Assembly (NCBI RefSeq): GCF_004522235.1
Contig: NZ_SDLT01000048.1
Coordinates: forward strand, 1 to 64,000
Reading direction: 5' to 3'
Origin: Amycolatopsis nivea
GTDB lineage: Bacteria; Actinomycetota; Actinomycetes; Mycobacteriales; Pseudonocardiaceae
DNA length: 64,000 nt
A program made the translations under genes and the position numbers. Below are positions 42,056 through 50,995 of the stretch, piece after piece (the stretch's first letter is position 1; every line of letters starts with the position of its first letter). Below the pieces are notes generated by a model. The model saw only the letters and a program-made list of their open reading frames with translations, was not told where the DNA came from and ran no database searches.

Positions 42056-43567
42056 GTGGAGAGCAGCCTGCACCGGTTCGTGCGCCTGCTGCGCCTGTTC
42101 GGTTTGCGCATGTCGGTCTCCGAGGCGACCGACGCGATGCGCGCGGCGGCCCAGGCCGGGGTCCTCGCCGAGCGCGCCACCCTGCGCGAGGCGTTGCGGA
42201 TGACGCTGGTCAAGGACCAGCGGGACGACGAACTGTTCGAGGAAGCGTTCGACGCCTACTTCTCGCTGCGGGAAATCGAGCGGCTGCGCGAAGAAACCGG
42301 GCACGGGCACGGCCACGACGACCTGTCCGACACCGGCGAACTCGAAACGTTCACCGTCTCGCCGGAGCCGTCCGAAACCCCCGAGCAGGGGCACAGCCAC
42401 GGCAAGCCCGCCGACATCCGGGACTACTTCGACCAGCAGGACCTGGCCCAGCAGTACAACCTGCACCAGGAAGCGAACAAGATCGACCTGGCCGCGATGA
42501 CCGACGAGATCGTGCTTTCGAAGGACAGCGCGTCCGGCGGCACGGCCGCGCCGAGCGTGCAGCTGGAAACCTCGTCGCTGCACAACGCCGGGGTGCCGGG
42601 CAAACTCGCGCCCGCCACCGGGCGCCGGCTCGACGTCGAGCTGACCGTCGCCCAGGAGAACGCCTTGCTCGGCTGGCTGAACGACGCGGAAGAAGACCTC
42701 GCGCAGCTGCCGCCCGGGCTGGCCGGGGTGCTGGAAGACCTCCCGGAACTGCTGCGGCGGCATCTGGAGAAGCTGGCCGAACTCGCCGAAACCGCGGTGG
42801 AGACACGGGTTGTCGAGGCGGCCCGGGCCGAGCGGGTCGACGAACGCGAGCGCGCGCAGCTGGAAGAATCGTTGCGGCGCTTGGCGCACACCCTGCGCGG
42901 CGCGCTGACCAGCCGCAAGCGCAACACGTTGCGCGGCCGGGTGCATCCGGCCCGCACGATGCGGCGGAACATGCGCTACGACGGCGTGCCGTTCCGGCCG
43001 GTGACAGTCACGCGGGCCGAGGACAAGCCCCGGCTGCTCGTGCTCGCCGACGTTTCGCTTTCGGTGCGCGCCACCGCCCGGTTCACCTTGCACCTGGTGC
43101 ACGGCCTGCAGTCGCTTTTCGGTCAGGTGCGCACGTTCGCGTTCGTCGACGAACCGGCCGAGATCACCGAACTGTTCGCCGAGCACCCGCTCGAACGCGC
43201 GCTGGGCCTGGTTTTCGACGGGCTGCCCGCGGGCGGACTGCTGGACGTCGACGCGAATTCCGACTACGGACGGGCGTTCGAGCAGCTGATCGAGGACCAC
43301 AGCGCCGCGCTGAACCGGCGCACGACGCTGCTGGTGCTCGGGGACGGCCGCGGCAACGGCAACGATCCGAAGCTCGAAGTGTTCGAGGAAATCACCCGGC
43401 GCGTGCGGCAAACCCTGTGGCTGACCCCGGAACCGCGGTATTCGTGGCGGCTCGGCGGATGCGATCTGCCCGCGTACGCGGAGTTCTGCGACCACGTGCA
43501 GGTCGCCGCGGATCTGGCCGGGCTCGACCGGGCGGCGTTCCGGCTGGCCGAGGACGTGCTGGGATGA
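42056..43567 (+). CDS. VWA-domain partner of MoxR with His motifs
   Basis: A 503-residue protein ending in a von Willebrand A domain; the MIDAS motif DVSLSVRAT is near residue 332. The N-terminal part is helical (LLRLFGLRMSVSEATDAMRAAAQAG) and is followed by HGHGH near residue 83 and GHSHG near residue 111, echoing the His-rich tail of its MoxR neighbour. GTG at 42056, 10 bp after moxR. Probably the client-binding half of the MoxR machine acting on the alcohol dehydrogenases here. Confidence 0.85.
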   Translation: MESSLHRFVRLLRLFGLRMSVSEATDAMRAAAQAGVLAERATLREALRMTLVKDQRDDELFEEAFDAYFSLREIERLREETGHGHGHDDLSDTGELETFTVSPEPSETPEQGHSHGKPADIRDYFDQQDLAQQYNLHQEANKIDLAAMTDEIVLSKDSASGGTAAPSVQLETSSLHNAGVPGKLAPATGRRLDVELTVAQENALLGWLNDAEEDLAQLPPGLAGVLEDLPELLRRHLEKLAELAETAVETRVVEAARAERVDERERAQLEESLRRLAHTLRGALTSRKRNTLRGRVHPARTMRRNMRYDGVPFRPVTVTRAEDKPRLLVLADVSLSVRATARFTLHLVHGLQSLFGQVRTFAFVDEPAEITELFAEHPLERALGLVFDGLPAGGLLDVDANSDYGRAFEQLIEDHSAALNRRTTLLVLGDGRGNGNDPKLEVFEEITRRVRQTLWLTPEPRYSWRLGGCDLPAYAEFCDHVQVAADLAGLDRAAFRLAEDVLG

Positions 43568-44481
43568 CGACGACCGCGCCGAGCACCGCCGGCCGCTTCC
43601 TCGACCCGCTCGCCCCCGTCCTCGCCGGGGCGTACTTCGCGCGGCCGCTCGCCGTGGTCCGGGAAACCGCCGGGCAGGGCGGCCCCGCGCCGCTGGTCCG
43701 GACCGAGCACTTCAGCCTGCACAAGGACGGCCGCCGGGTGGAACTGCGGCACCGGCTGCGCCCGGAGGACCTCGACAACGACCTGGCCGGGCTGCTGGCC
43801 GACGAACTCTTCGCACCCGGCTGGCTGTCCGGGGCCGAGGTTTTCGAGCACGCGTTCACCGGCGTCGTCAAGTCCACTGTGGACGATCCGATGCGAGCGT
43901 GGCTGCGGTTCTACGACAACACTCTCCACCGGATCCGCGCCTGCCTGCGGGAGCCGCCGCGCCTGCCCGGCCGCTCGGTGATCGCCGGATTCGCGCCGGT
44001 GTACGAGCACGCGCTGCGCCTCACGCCGCCCGGCCGCGTCCTGGACCTCGGCTCGTGTTTCGGTTTTTTCGCCCTGCTGCTCGCCGGACGCGGCCGCAAC
44101 GAGGTGGTCGCCTCGGACGTGTCGGCCGGCGCCATGCAACTGCTCGAGGCCTACGCGACACGGCGGGATCTCCCGGTGGAAACGCTCGTGTGCGACGCGG
44201 CCCGGCTGCCGCTGCCGGACGCGTCCGCGGACACCGTGACCTTGCTGCACCTGCTGGAGCACCTGGACCCGGACGTCGGCGAGGAAATCGTGCGCGAGGC
44301 GACGCGGCTGGCGCGCGGGCCGGTGGTGCTCGCCGTGCCGTTCGAGGACGAGCCCGCCGAGGAGTACGGGCACGTCCGCGTCTTCGACCTGCCCGCGCTG
44401 CGCCGGCTCGGGGTCCGCTCGGGCCGCCGGTTCAGCGTGCACGAGCACCACGGCGGCTGGCTCGTGCTGCATCCCCGCTGA
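43564..44481 (+). CDS. mftM: Class I SAM methyltransferase, MftM-like
   Basis: A 305-residue methyltransferase with the SAM loop VLDLGSCFGFFALLL near residue 160 and an unusual N-terminal third. In mycobacteria a gene of this kind and position (next to mno, moxR and VWA genes) encodes MftM, which methylates the oligosaccharide of mycofactocin. Length and neighbours match; sequence identity could not be measured. It overlaps the VWA gene by 4 bp (ATGA). Confidence 0.78.
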   Translation: MTTTAPSTAGRFLDPLAPVLAGAYFARPLAVVRETAGQGGPAPLVRTEHFSLHKDGRRVELRHRLRPEDLDNDLAGLLADELFAPGWLSGAEVFEHAFTGVVKSTVDDPMRAWLRFYDNTLHRIRACLREPPRLPGRSVIAGFAPVYEHALRLTPPGRVLDLGSCFGFFALLLAGRGRNEVVASDVSAGAMQLLEAYATRRDLPVETLVCDAARLPLPDASADTVTLLHLLEHLDPDVGEEIVREATRLARGPVVLAVPFEDEPAEEYGHVRVFDLPALRRLGVRSGRRFSVHEHHGGWLVLHPR

Positions 44482-44520
44482 CTGCCGCGCAACGGTGCGC
44501 GGCGACCTAAGGAGGAAGTG

Positions 44521-45162
44521 ATGACTGCAGCGGAAATCGACGTCCCCGTTTCCCACGCGGCCGCCGAACCGGACCCGGCGCCCTCGCCGCTCGGCGGCGA
44601 TCCGGCCCTCATCGGCGTGCCGACCTTCCTCGTCGGCTCGATCGCGCTCGGGCTCACGCTGGTCGGCTTCGTCCCGGCCGCCGCGGTCGGCGCGCCGCTG
44701 GCGATCATCCTCGTCGCCACCGGGATCGGCCAGCTCGTGTCGGCGGTGTGGGCGGCGGCGCTCGGGCAGAACGCGGTCGCCGGCATCTTCGGCGTCTTCT
44801 CCGGCTTCTGGCTCAGCTACGCGGTACTGGTGTTCGGCCTGCTGCACAGCTGGTTCGCGGTCCCGGCCGCGAACGTCACCGCGACGCAGGAGCTGTTCCT
44901 GATCTCGTGGCTGGTGACCATCGTGCTGCTCACCCTCGCCACGCTCCGGCTGCCGCTCGCGTTCACGCTGCTGTTCGTGCTCGTCGACGTGGCGCTCGCG
45001 CTGGTGCTGACGGCCACGGCCCAGGGCTCCGCGACGCTGCAGACCGCAGGCGGCGTCGGCGTGTTCGCGTTCGTCGCGGTCGGCGTCTACCTGTTCTTCC
45101 ACGTCGCCTCGCTGGCCACCGGCGGAAAGGGGCTCCCGCTCGGCCGCCCGCTGGTCGGCTGA
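44521..45162 (+). CDS. GPR1/FUN34/YaaH-family (acetate) transporter
   Basis: A 213-residue protein with six membrane segments. The opening GDPALIGVPTFLVGSIALGLTLVGF and AVAGIFGVFSGFWLSYAVLVFGLL correspond to the NPAPLGL-like and FGTYGGFWL-like motifs of acetate/succinate channels, both in altered form. ATG at 44521 is preferred over the adjacent GTG for its spacing to AAGGAGG. It would move the acids produced by alcohol oxidation. Confidence 0.8.
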   Translation: MTAAEIDVPVSHAAAEPDPAPSPLGGDPALIGVPTFLVGSIALGLTLVGFVPAAAVGAPLAIILVATGIGQLVSAVWAAALGQNAVAGIFGVFSGFWLSYAVLVFGLLHSWFAVPAANVTATQELFLISWLVTIVLLTLATLRLPLAFTLLFVLVDVALALVLTATAQGSATLQTAGGVGVFAFVAVGVYLFFHVASLATGGKGLPLGRPLVG

Positions 45163-45171
45163 ACCCGGTCC

Positions 45172-45211
45172 GGCCGGTCCGCCGCGTGGTGTCGTCCGCG
45201 GCGGGCCGGCC
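45172..45211. terminator. Bidirectional hairpin between convergent genes
   Basis: GGCCGGTCCGCCGCG (45172-45186) pairs with CGCGGCGGGCCGGCC (45197-45211) over 15 positions with one wobble. It separates the transporter from the response regulator gene. Confidence 0.8.
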
Positions 45212-45214
45212 GTC

Positions 45215-45883
45215 TCAGATCACGCCCGCTTTGCTGGCCTCGTAGACCGCTTCGGCCCGGCTGCTGGCGTCGAGTTTGCGCATGATGTTGCGGACGTGGA
45301 ACTTCACCGTGGTCTCGGAGATGTACAGCTTGCCGCCGATGACGCGGTTGCTCAGGCCGTTCGCCAGCAGCCGCAGCACGTTCAGCTCCCGGTCGGTGAA
45401 CGACGGGCGTTCCCGGGCCACCCGCATCGAACGCGCCATCGCCGCCGCGGACCGCGAATCGAACGCGCTCTCGTTGCGCGCCACCGCGCGGATCGAACGC
45501 AGCAGCTCGGTGGTGTCCACGTCCTTGACCACGTAACCGCGCGCGCCGTGGTGGACCACGTCGACCACCAGCGCGTCGTCGAGGAACGTCGTCAGCACGA
45601 GCACTCCCAGGTCCGGATAGCGCCGGGTGAGCCGGGCGCACAGGTCCAGCCCTTCGGTGTCCGCGCCGGTGGACAGCTTGAGGTCCAGCAGCACGATCGA
45701 CGGCCGGGCGGACTCGATCACCGCCAGCGCCTCGTCCGCGGCCCCGGCCTCGCCGACGACCTGCAGGTCGGTTTCGCGCTCCAGCAGCGAGCGCAGGCCC
45801 TGCCGGACGATCGCGTGGTCGTCCACGAGCACGATCCGCACGGGCCTGGCGGCCTCCGCGGGCACAGTCTGCTCAGCCGTCAT
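45215..45883 (-). CDS. NarL/LuxR-type response regulator
   Basis: A 222-residue response regulator: receiver domain with acidic pair Asp21-Asp22 and phosphoacceptor Asp67 (VLLDLKL), linker, and LuxR helix-turn-helix (FTDRELNVLRLLANGLSNRVIGGKLYISETTVKFHVRNIMRKLDA). It overlaps the kinase gene by 11 bp. Together they resemble the MnoS/MnoR system that controls alcohol and diol dehydrogenases in mycobacteria; that match is from gene order and type. Confidence 0.92.
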   Translation of the reverse strand: MTAEQTVPAEAARPVRIVLVDDHAIVRQGLRSLLERETDLQVVGEAGAADEALAVIESARPSIVLLDLKLSTGADTEGLDLCARLTRRYPDLGVLVLTTFLDDALVVDVVHHGARGYVVKDVDTTELLRSIRAVARNESAFDSRSAAAMARSMRVARERPSFTDRELNVLRLLANGLSNRVIGGKLYISETTVKFHVRNIMRKLDASSRAEAVYEASKAGVI

Positions 45884-47249
45884 CGGGCGCCTCCCATTCC
45901 GCGGGCACCGGCAGCGGCACCCGGACCTGCAGGCGGATCCCGCCCATCCGGGAGCGGCGGATCGTCAGCTCCCCGCCCAGTTCCTCTGCTCTGGCCAGCA
46001 TGTTCGCCAGGCCGCGGTGCCGCCCGGACAGGTCCGCCGCCTTCGTCAGCCGCAGCGCCCGGCGGATCTGCGCGGGATCGCCGTCGCCGTCGTCGGACAC
46101 GCTGAGCACCACGGCCGAGCCGTCCGGCCGGTACTGCAGGCGCACCAGCGCGCGCTCCGCCTTGCCGTGCGCGGCCGCGTTGAACAACGCCTCGCCTGCC
46201 ATCCGCACGAGCGACTGTTCCGCCCGCGGCGGCAGCGCCACCGGACTGCCCGCGACCCGCACCTGGACCGACAATTCGGTCAGTCCGTGCACAGTGGACA
46301 GTCGTTCCAGCAGCACCGGCAACGGCCCGGGCGTTTCGCCGGAAGTGTGGTGCAGCGCGTAAATCGACGCGCGCAGCCGCTCGACCGCCTGCCTCGTCAG
46401 CTCCTTGGCGGGCGCGAGCTGCCCGGCGATCTCCGCGGCCCGGCCGCCCAGCGCGGCCAGTTCGGCCCGGCAGACCTCGATCGTCATGCCCGCGCCCAGC
46501 ACGGACTGCGCCACGCTGTCGTGCAGTTCGCGGGCGATCCGGTGCCGTTCGTCGTCGAGCACCTGCCGCTGCATGACCTCGACCAGGCGTTCCTGCGTCT
46601 GGGCCAGCTCGGCGCTGCGCGCGGCGAGGTCGCGGGCCTGGCGTTCGGCGGCCTCGGACAGCCGTTCGGTGCGGCCGCGCAGCTGGGCGGCGGCGTGGAA
46701 CAGGAACGAGTTGTGCAGCGCGACCGCGGCCTGGTTGCCCAGCACGCGCAGGATGGCGACGTCGGTGGCGGCGATCTCCAGCCCCGGCGCGGGCCGGGCG
46801 ACGATCCCGCCGACCGGCTCGTCGTCCAGCGTCATCGTCGCGCGGACCAGGCCGTCCCGGTGCGGCCACCCGTCGAGCTCCCACGGCCGGGTCCGCAGCA
46901 CGTCGAGATGTTCGAGGACCTCCTCGGGAACGTCCGCCCGGTCGTCGACGATCGTCCCGCCGACGTTCAGCACGAACCTCGGCCGCGCCGCGCGCAACGC
47001 GCCGTCCGCGACCGCGAGCAGCAGCCAGTCCGCCTGCAGGTGCTCCGATGCCGCCCGGAGCACCGCTTCGACCAGCGCCCGCGGCCCCTCCGCGGTGCGC
47101 ACGAGCGCGCGGGAGATGCCGTCGAGCGCTTCGACCGCCCGCGAAACCCGTTCGGTCGAGCGGATGTACTCCGGATAGAACGACCGCTTGCCGGACCGCA
47201 CCCCGGTCAGGACGCCCAGGTCGGCCGTGGTTCGTTCGGGATCGTTCAC
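45873..47249 (-). CDS. GAF-domain sensor histidine kinase
   Basis: A 458-residue soluble kinase. Residues 30-195 look like a GAF sensor (LVEAVLRAASEHLQADWLLLAV, VAILRVLGNQAAVALHNS), followed by a coiled coil and a HisKA_3 dimerisation helix with the phospho-His in ERHRIARELHDSVAQSVLG, then a HATPase domain (GEALFNAAAHGKAERALV, GRHRGLANMLARAEELGG). No membrane segment, so it senses a cytosolic signal. GTG start overlaps the dehydrogenase stop. Pairs with the response regulator downstream. Confidence 0.88.
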   Translation of the reverse strand: MNDPERTTADLGVLTGVRSGKRSFYPEYIRSTERVSRAVEALDGISRALVRTAEGPRALVEAVLRAASEHLQADWLLLAVADGALRAARPRFVLNVGGTIVDDRADVPEEVLEHLDVLRTRPWELDGWPHRDGLVRATMTLDDEPVGGIVARPAPGLEIAATDVAILRVLGNQAAVALHNSFLFHAAAQLRGRTERLSEAAERQARDLAARSAELAQTQERLVEVMQRQVLDDERHRIARELHDSVAQSVLGAGMTIEVCRAELAALGGRAAEIAGQLAPAKELTRQAVERLRASIYALHHTSGETPGPLPVLLERLSTVHGLTELSVQVRVAGSPVALPPRAEQSLVRMAGEALFNAAAHGKAERALVRLQYRPDGSAVVLSVSDDGDGDPAQIRRALRLTKAADLSGRHRGLANMLARAEELGGELTIRRSRMGGIRLQVRVPLPVPAEWEAPDDG

Positions 47250-48508
47250 AGCGCCGCCCGGAACAGCGCCTCGATGTCTTCCACCCGGGCCTGGCGCGGG
47301 TTGGTCGCCAGGCACGCGTCCTTCATCGTGGTGCGGGCCAAAGTCGGGATCTTGTCCTCGGTGACGCCGAGCCCGGCCAGTCCGCGCGGCACGCCGACCT
47401 CGTCGGCGAGCCGGCGGGCGCGGTCGGCGAGCAGGTGCGCGGCTTCGAGCCCGGGCAGGCCCGCGGTGTCGATGCCGGCGGCCGCGGCGAGCGGGACGAA
47501 CCGCTCCGGCTCGCGCGCGGCGTTGAACCGGATCACGTGCGGCAGCAGCACTCCGTTGACCACGCCGTGCGGCGCGTCGAGCAGACCGCCCACCTGGTGG
47601 CTCATCGCGTGCGTGGCGCCGAGGATCGCGTTGGTGAAGGCCATCCCGGCCTCCAGCGCACCCTGCGCCATCGCCGTGCGCGCCTCGGCTTCGCGCGGTT
47701 TGAGCTGGGTGCGCAGCAGGTTGCGGGTGATCAGGCCGACTGCCTGCAGCGCGTGGTTGTCGGTGAGCGGGTTGTGCGCCTTGGACACGAACGCCTCGAT
47801 GCCGTGGGTCAGCGCGTCGAGGCCGGTGGCCGCGTTGAGCAAGTCCGGCATCGTGGTCAGCAGCCGCGGGTCGATCACCGAGATCTCCGGCACCAGCGTC
47901 CGGCTGATGATGGTGATCTTGACGTGCTGGCTGGTGTCGGTGACGACGGCGAACTGCGACACGTCCGCGCCGGTGCCGGAGGTGGAGGGCACCATGACGG
48001 TGGGCGGGATCGGGTGCACGACCTTGTCCACGCCCTCGTAGCCGAGGATGCGCCCGCCGTTGCCGGACAGGATCGCGACGCCCTTCGCCGCGTCGATGCA
48101 CGACCCGCCGCCGAGGCCGACGATCACGTCGCTGCCGCTTTCGCAGTACTGCTCGAAGGCGCTCTGGATCTCGTGGTCCTTCGGGTTGGGCGTGACGCCG
48201 TGCCAGACGACCGGGGCCAGCCCGGCCAGCCGCAGGTGCCCGACGGCCTCGTCGACCCAGCCCGCTTCGATCAGCCCTGGGTCGGTGACCAGGAACGGGC
48301 GGCGCGCGCCGACCCGCAGCGTGCAGTGGCCCAGCTCGGCCAGGGAACCGGGTCCGAAGACGATCTCCGGGGCGTGGAACTTCGCCAGCCCCGCCGGTTC
48401 GCGCGCGGGGTGCGCGCCGACGGCCTGCGGGCCGGACAGCTCCCCCGGCCCGCCCTCGCCCGCCCCGTGGTCCATGGTGATCGCAGCGCCTTCCGCGAGT
48501 CGGAGCAT
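47246..48508 (-). CDS. Iron-type alcohol (propanediol-like) dehydrogenase
   Basis: A 420-residue group III alcohol dehydrogenase different from the mno-type enzyme. Motifs: KFHAPEIVFGPGSLAELG, VGLGGGSCIDAAKGVAI, metal ligands in GLDALTHGIEAFVSK, GATHAMSHQVGG and DAPHGVVNG. Similar genes next to mno-type clusters act on diols such as 1,3-propanediol. Start at 48508 has GGGAGG. First gene of an operon with the kinase and response regulator, divergent from the GAF regulator across a 38-bp palindrome. Confidence 0.88.
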   Translation of the reverse strand: MLRLAEGAAITMDHGAGEGGPGELSGPQAVGAHPAREPAGLAKFHAPEIVFGPGSLAELGHCTLRVGARRPFLVTDPGLIEAGWVDEAVGHLRLAGLAPVVWHGVTPNPKDHEIQSAFEQYCESGSDVIVGLGGGSCIDAAKGVAILSGNGGRILGYEGVDKVVHPIPPTVMVPSTSGTGADVSQFAVVTDTSQHVKITIISRTLVPEISVIDPRLLTTMPDLLNAATGLDALTHGIEAFVSKAHNPLTDNHALQAVGLITRNLLRTQLKPREAEARTAMAQGALEAGMAFTNAILGATHAMSHQVGGLLDAPHGVVNGVLLPHVIRFNAAREPERFVPLAAAAGIDTAGLPGLEAAHLLADRARRLADEVGVPRGLAGLGVTEDKIPTLARTTMKDACLATNPRQARVEDIEALFRAAL

Positions 48509-48624
48509 CGGGACCTCCCGACCTGCTGAGGAGCGTGATGCCTGCACGAGGGTAACCCCTCCGCCGCCCGGCGGAGGGCTCTCCAGGGTAAGCCCCCGCC
48601 GGCGGCGGCACCCCCTCCTTCGCG

Positions 48625-48662
48625 GCCGTGCGCACCTGTCCGATCGGACAGGTGCGCACGGC
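48625..48662. promoter_or_regulatory. Perfect 38-bp palindrome
   Basis: The sequence is symmetric about 48643/48644 with no mismatch over 38 bp; its core is CACCTGTCCGATCGGACAGG. It sits between the divergent dehydrogenase and GAF-regulator genes, 20 bp before the latter's start. Two degenerate relatives lie upstream of the mno-type gene. A shared operator is likely. Confidence 0.8.
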
Positions 48663-48682
48663 GAGGGCGCTTGCGAGGATGG

Positions 48683-49936
48683 ATGGCCGGCACGCAAGAC
48701 GACGACGTCGGGATGTCCATGCACGAACTCGATGCCCTTCGGCGGCGCAGGATCGATCTCGAACAGCGGTGGGCGGAGGTGGTGCCCCGGCTGCGGAAGG
48801 CGCCCCGTGCCGATTCCGGCGACCTGATGCTCCGCCACGAGGTCACCGAATCGTGGATCAGGTCGCTGCCCACCGTCGACCCCGCGACCGGCAGCGCACC
48901 GGTCGCCGACGGCGGCGTGGTCCGGCCGCGCTGGGCCGGGTCGCCGCTGCGCGAGCCGGTGCGGCGCGTCGAGGACGAACTGCGGACCGTCGCCGACGAC
49001 GCGGGCTTCATCGCCGCGGTCACCGACGAAACCGGCACGATCCTGTGGACCTGCGGCGGCCGGGTGATGCGCCGGCGGGCCGAGCAGGTCAACTTCGCTC
49101 CCGGCGGACGGTGGGACGAAACGGCGATGGGCACCAACGCGCTGTCGCTCGCCCTGCGCACCGGACGGCCGAGCGCGGTGTTCTCGGCCGAGCATCTGGT
49201 GGCCGCGCTGCACGGCTGGGTCTGCTACTGCGCCCCCATCCGGGACGCGCGGGGCCAGGTGCTCGGCGTCCTCGACCTGTCGAGCACCTGGGACCGTTCG
49301 CATCCGCTGGCGATGTCGACGGTGCGATCGCTGGTCTCGGCCATCGAGTCCGGGCTGCCCGCGGTGTCGCCCGCCGGACTGCGAGTGTCAGCGCTGGGAG
49401 TGTCCGCCGCGGTCCGCGACGGGGTCCGGTTGAACCTGCGCCCACGGCAACTGGAAATCCTGACGCTGCTGGCGCTGCAGCCGGAGGGATACTCGCTCGA
49501 CGCGCTGCGCGAAGCGCTGTACGGCGACCGGATGGTGAGCACGACAACGGTGCGCGCGGAGGCGTCACACCTGCGCAACGCGCTCGGCGGCGTCCTCACC
49601 GCCCGCCGCTACGCCTCGACGGTGCCGATCGAATGCGACGCGGTGGACGTGCTGAAAGCGTTGGAGCGCCGGGATTTGGCCACAGCCGTGCGGTTGTACC
49701 GCGGTCCATTGCTGCCGCAGTCGGAAGCACCCGGCATCGTGCGCTGGCGAGACCACCTCGAAGTGACCATGCGCGAAGCGGTGCTGGCCAGCGAGGCACC
49801 GGAACCCGCACTGGCCTACGGCGAACGTGCTTGGTACGACGCGGAAATCCACGAACACGCCCTCGGCTCGCTCCCCCGCGACGACGCCCGCCGAGCCATC
49901 GCCGCCGGCCGACTCGCCGTCGCCCGGCAGGAGTGA
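48683..49936 (+). CDS. GAF-domain transcriptional regulator (AcoR-like N-terminus)
   Basis: A 417-residue regulator. Residues 40-245 match the GAF sensory half of AcoR/MimR-like activators (RHEVTESWIRSL, WDETAMGTNALSLALRTGRPSAVFSAEH, YCAPIRDARGQVLGVLDLS). The C-terminal half is not a sigma-54 AAA+ domain but a winged-helix-like region (LRPRQLEILTLLALQPEGYSLDALREALYG) with a helical repeat tail. Start among ATGs at 48683, 48713 and 48719 is uncertain. It probably binds the adjacent palindrome and senses an alcohol or aldehyde. Confidence 0.78.
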   Translation: MAGTQDDDVGMSMHELDALRRRRIDLEQRWAEVVPRLRKAPRADSGDLMLRHEVTESWIRSLPTVDPATGSAPVADGGVVRPRWAGSPLREPVRRVEDELRTVADDAGFIAAVTDETGTILWTCGGRVMRRRAEQVNFAPGGRWDETAMGTNALSLALRTGRPSAVFSAEHLVAALHGWVCYCAPIRDARGQVLGVLDLSSTWDRSHPLAMSTVRSLVSAIESGLPAVSPAGLRVSALGVSAAVRDGVRLNLRPRQLEILTLLALQPEGYSLDALREALYGDRMVSTTTVRAEASHLRNALGGVLTARRYASTVPIECDAVDVLKALERRDLATAVRLYRGPLLPQSEAPGIVRWRDHLEVTMREAVLASEAPEPALAYGERAWYDAEIHEHALGSLPRDDARRAIAAGRLAVARQE

Positions 49937-50014
49937 CGCCGCACGCCAACCCCGTGCCAACCTTCCGCGCGCATCGTGAGCCCCGTCACGGCGACCGGCG
50001 AGGAAGGGGAAACG

Positions 50015-50386
50015 GTGGAAGGACAATCCGGGACGGCGAGCGGGTCTTTCGTCCGGGTGCGGATCACCCGCGCAGCCGAGGACCTGATCCTCCGCCTGCG
50101 CCTCCGGCACGGCCCGCTGATGGTCCAGCAGACCGGCGGCCGCGGCGACGGAAGCGAGCCGATGTGCCACCCGCACAGCGAATTCCGGCTGGGCCGCTCG
50201 GACGTCCTGATCGGCGAACTGGCGGGCGGCACGCCGTACTGGATGAGCGCCGACCAGTACGAACACTGGCGGCACAACGACCTGACCGTCGACGTCGTGC
50301 CCGGCCGGGGGAACGAATTCTCCCTCGAAGCCCCGGAAGGAGTCCGGTTCCAGGTCCGGTCTCGGGTGCTGCCGGGTCATGGGTAG
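50015..50386 (+). CDS. DUF779-family protein
   Basis: A 123-residue protein of the DUF779 type: FVRVRITRAAEDLILRLRLRHGPLMVQQTGGRGDGSEPMC and YWMSADQYEHWRHNDLTVDVV. Genes of this family are regular neighbours of aldehyde or alcohol dehydrogenase genes, as here, but have no known activity; a conserved Cys-x-Pro-His pattern could bind metal. GTG at 50015 is chosen for the AAGGGG 5 bases upstream; a longer frame from 49976 lacks one. Confidence 0.8.
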   Translation: MEGQSGTASGSFVRVRITRAAEDLILRLRLRHGPLMVQQTGGRGDGSEPMCHPHSEFRLGRSDVLIGELAGGTPYWMSADQYEHWRHNDLTVDVVPGRGNEFSLEAPEGVRFQVRSRVLPGHG

Positions 50387-50499
50387 ACGTCGTTCCCGTG
50401 GGCGGACGTATCAATGCGGCGGTCCCGCGGTTCGGGATCCTCCATCCTTGAATGCGCGCTGTGCCTGCCAGAATCCCGTTCGCGCACGCGCTCACCGCC

Positions 50500-50626
50500 G
50501 TCGTGCTCGGCGACTACCAGAAATCTCGACCTCGGCTTCGTCGCCAGCCAGCCCGGTCTCTCGCTGCACTGCCACCAGCAGCTGCACAGGAACTACGGCT
50601 TCATGCCCCTGCTCAACCGCACCTGA
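50500..50626 (+). pseudogene. C-terminal remnant of a multicopper oxidase
   Basis: The last 33 residues of this stretch (LDLGFVASQPGLSLHCHQQLH and on to FMPLLNRT) match the end of multicopper oxidases, including the type 1/type 3 copper motif HCHxxxH. A frame change near 50520 breaks the sequence upstream and the remaining copper domains are absent. It is a gene relic. Confidence 0.7.
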
Positions 50627-50995
50627 CCGCAGCGGCACCGGCCATCCCCGGGAGACGTCGCGGCCGACGAACCCCGCAGCGAACATCACGGGTCCCGGCG
50701 AGCGCGGCACGACGGCGAACGGGAACGTCGCGGCCCGGCGGCGAGGTCCACGCCCAGCCAGCGTGCCCTCGGCATCCCCGACTCGACGCAGAGACCGCAC
50801 CGGCCTGGGCGCGCCGTAGGCGGTCGTCGACACCGGAGGTTCGGCACCCCGAGCACCGCTCGGCGGAGAGCCCTGCCCGCGGAACTGCCTCAGACCGCAC
50901 GCGTTCGGGTGTCCATACGGGCAGCCAAGCTCGTCCAGCCGAGCGGACTGGGTGCGGGGTTCTGCCATGGAGAACCCCCGGAATCCGCTGGCGGA
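50627..50995. other. Intergenic stretch without a recognisable gene
   Basis: Between the oxidase remnant and the RibBA gene no open frame has a ribosome binding site or resembles a known protein on either strand. Short open frames here look like chance products of high GC. Confidence 0.6.
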
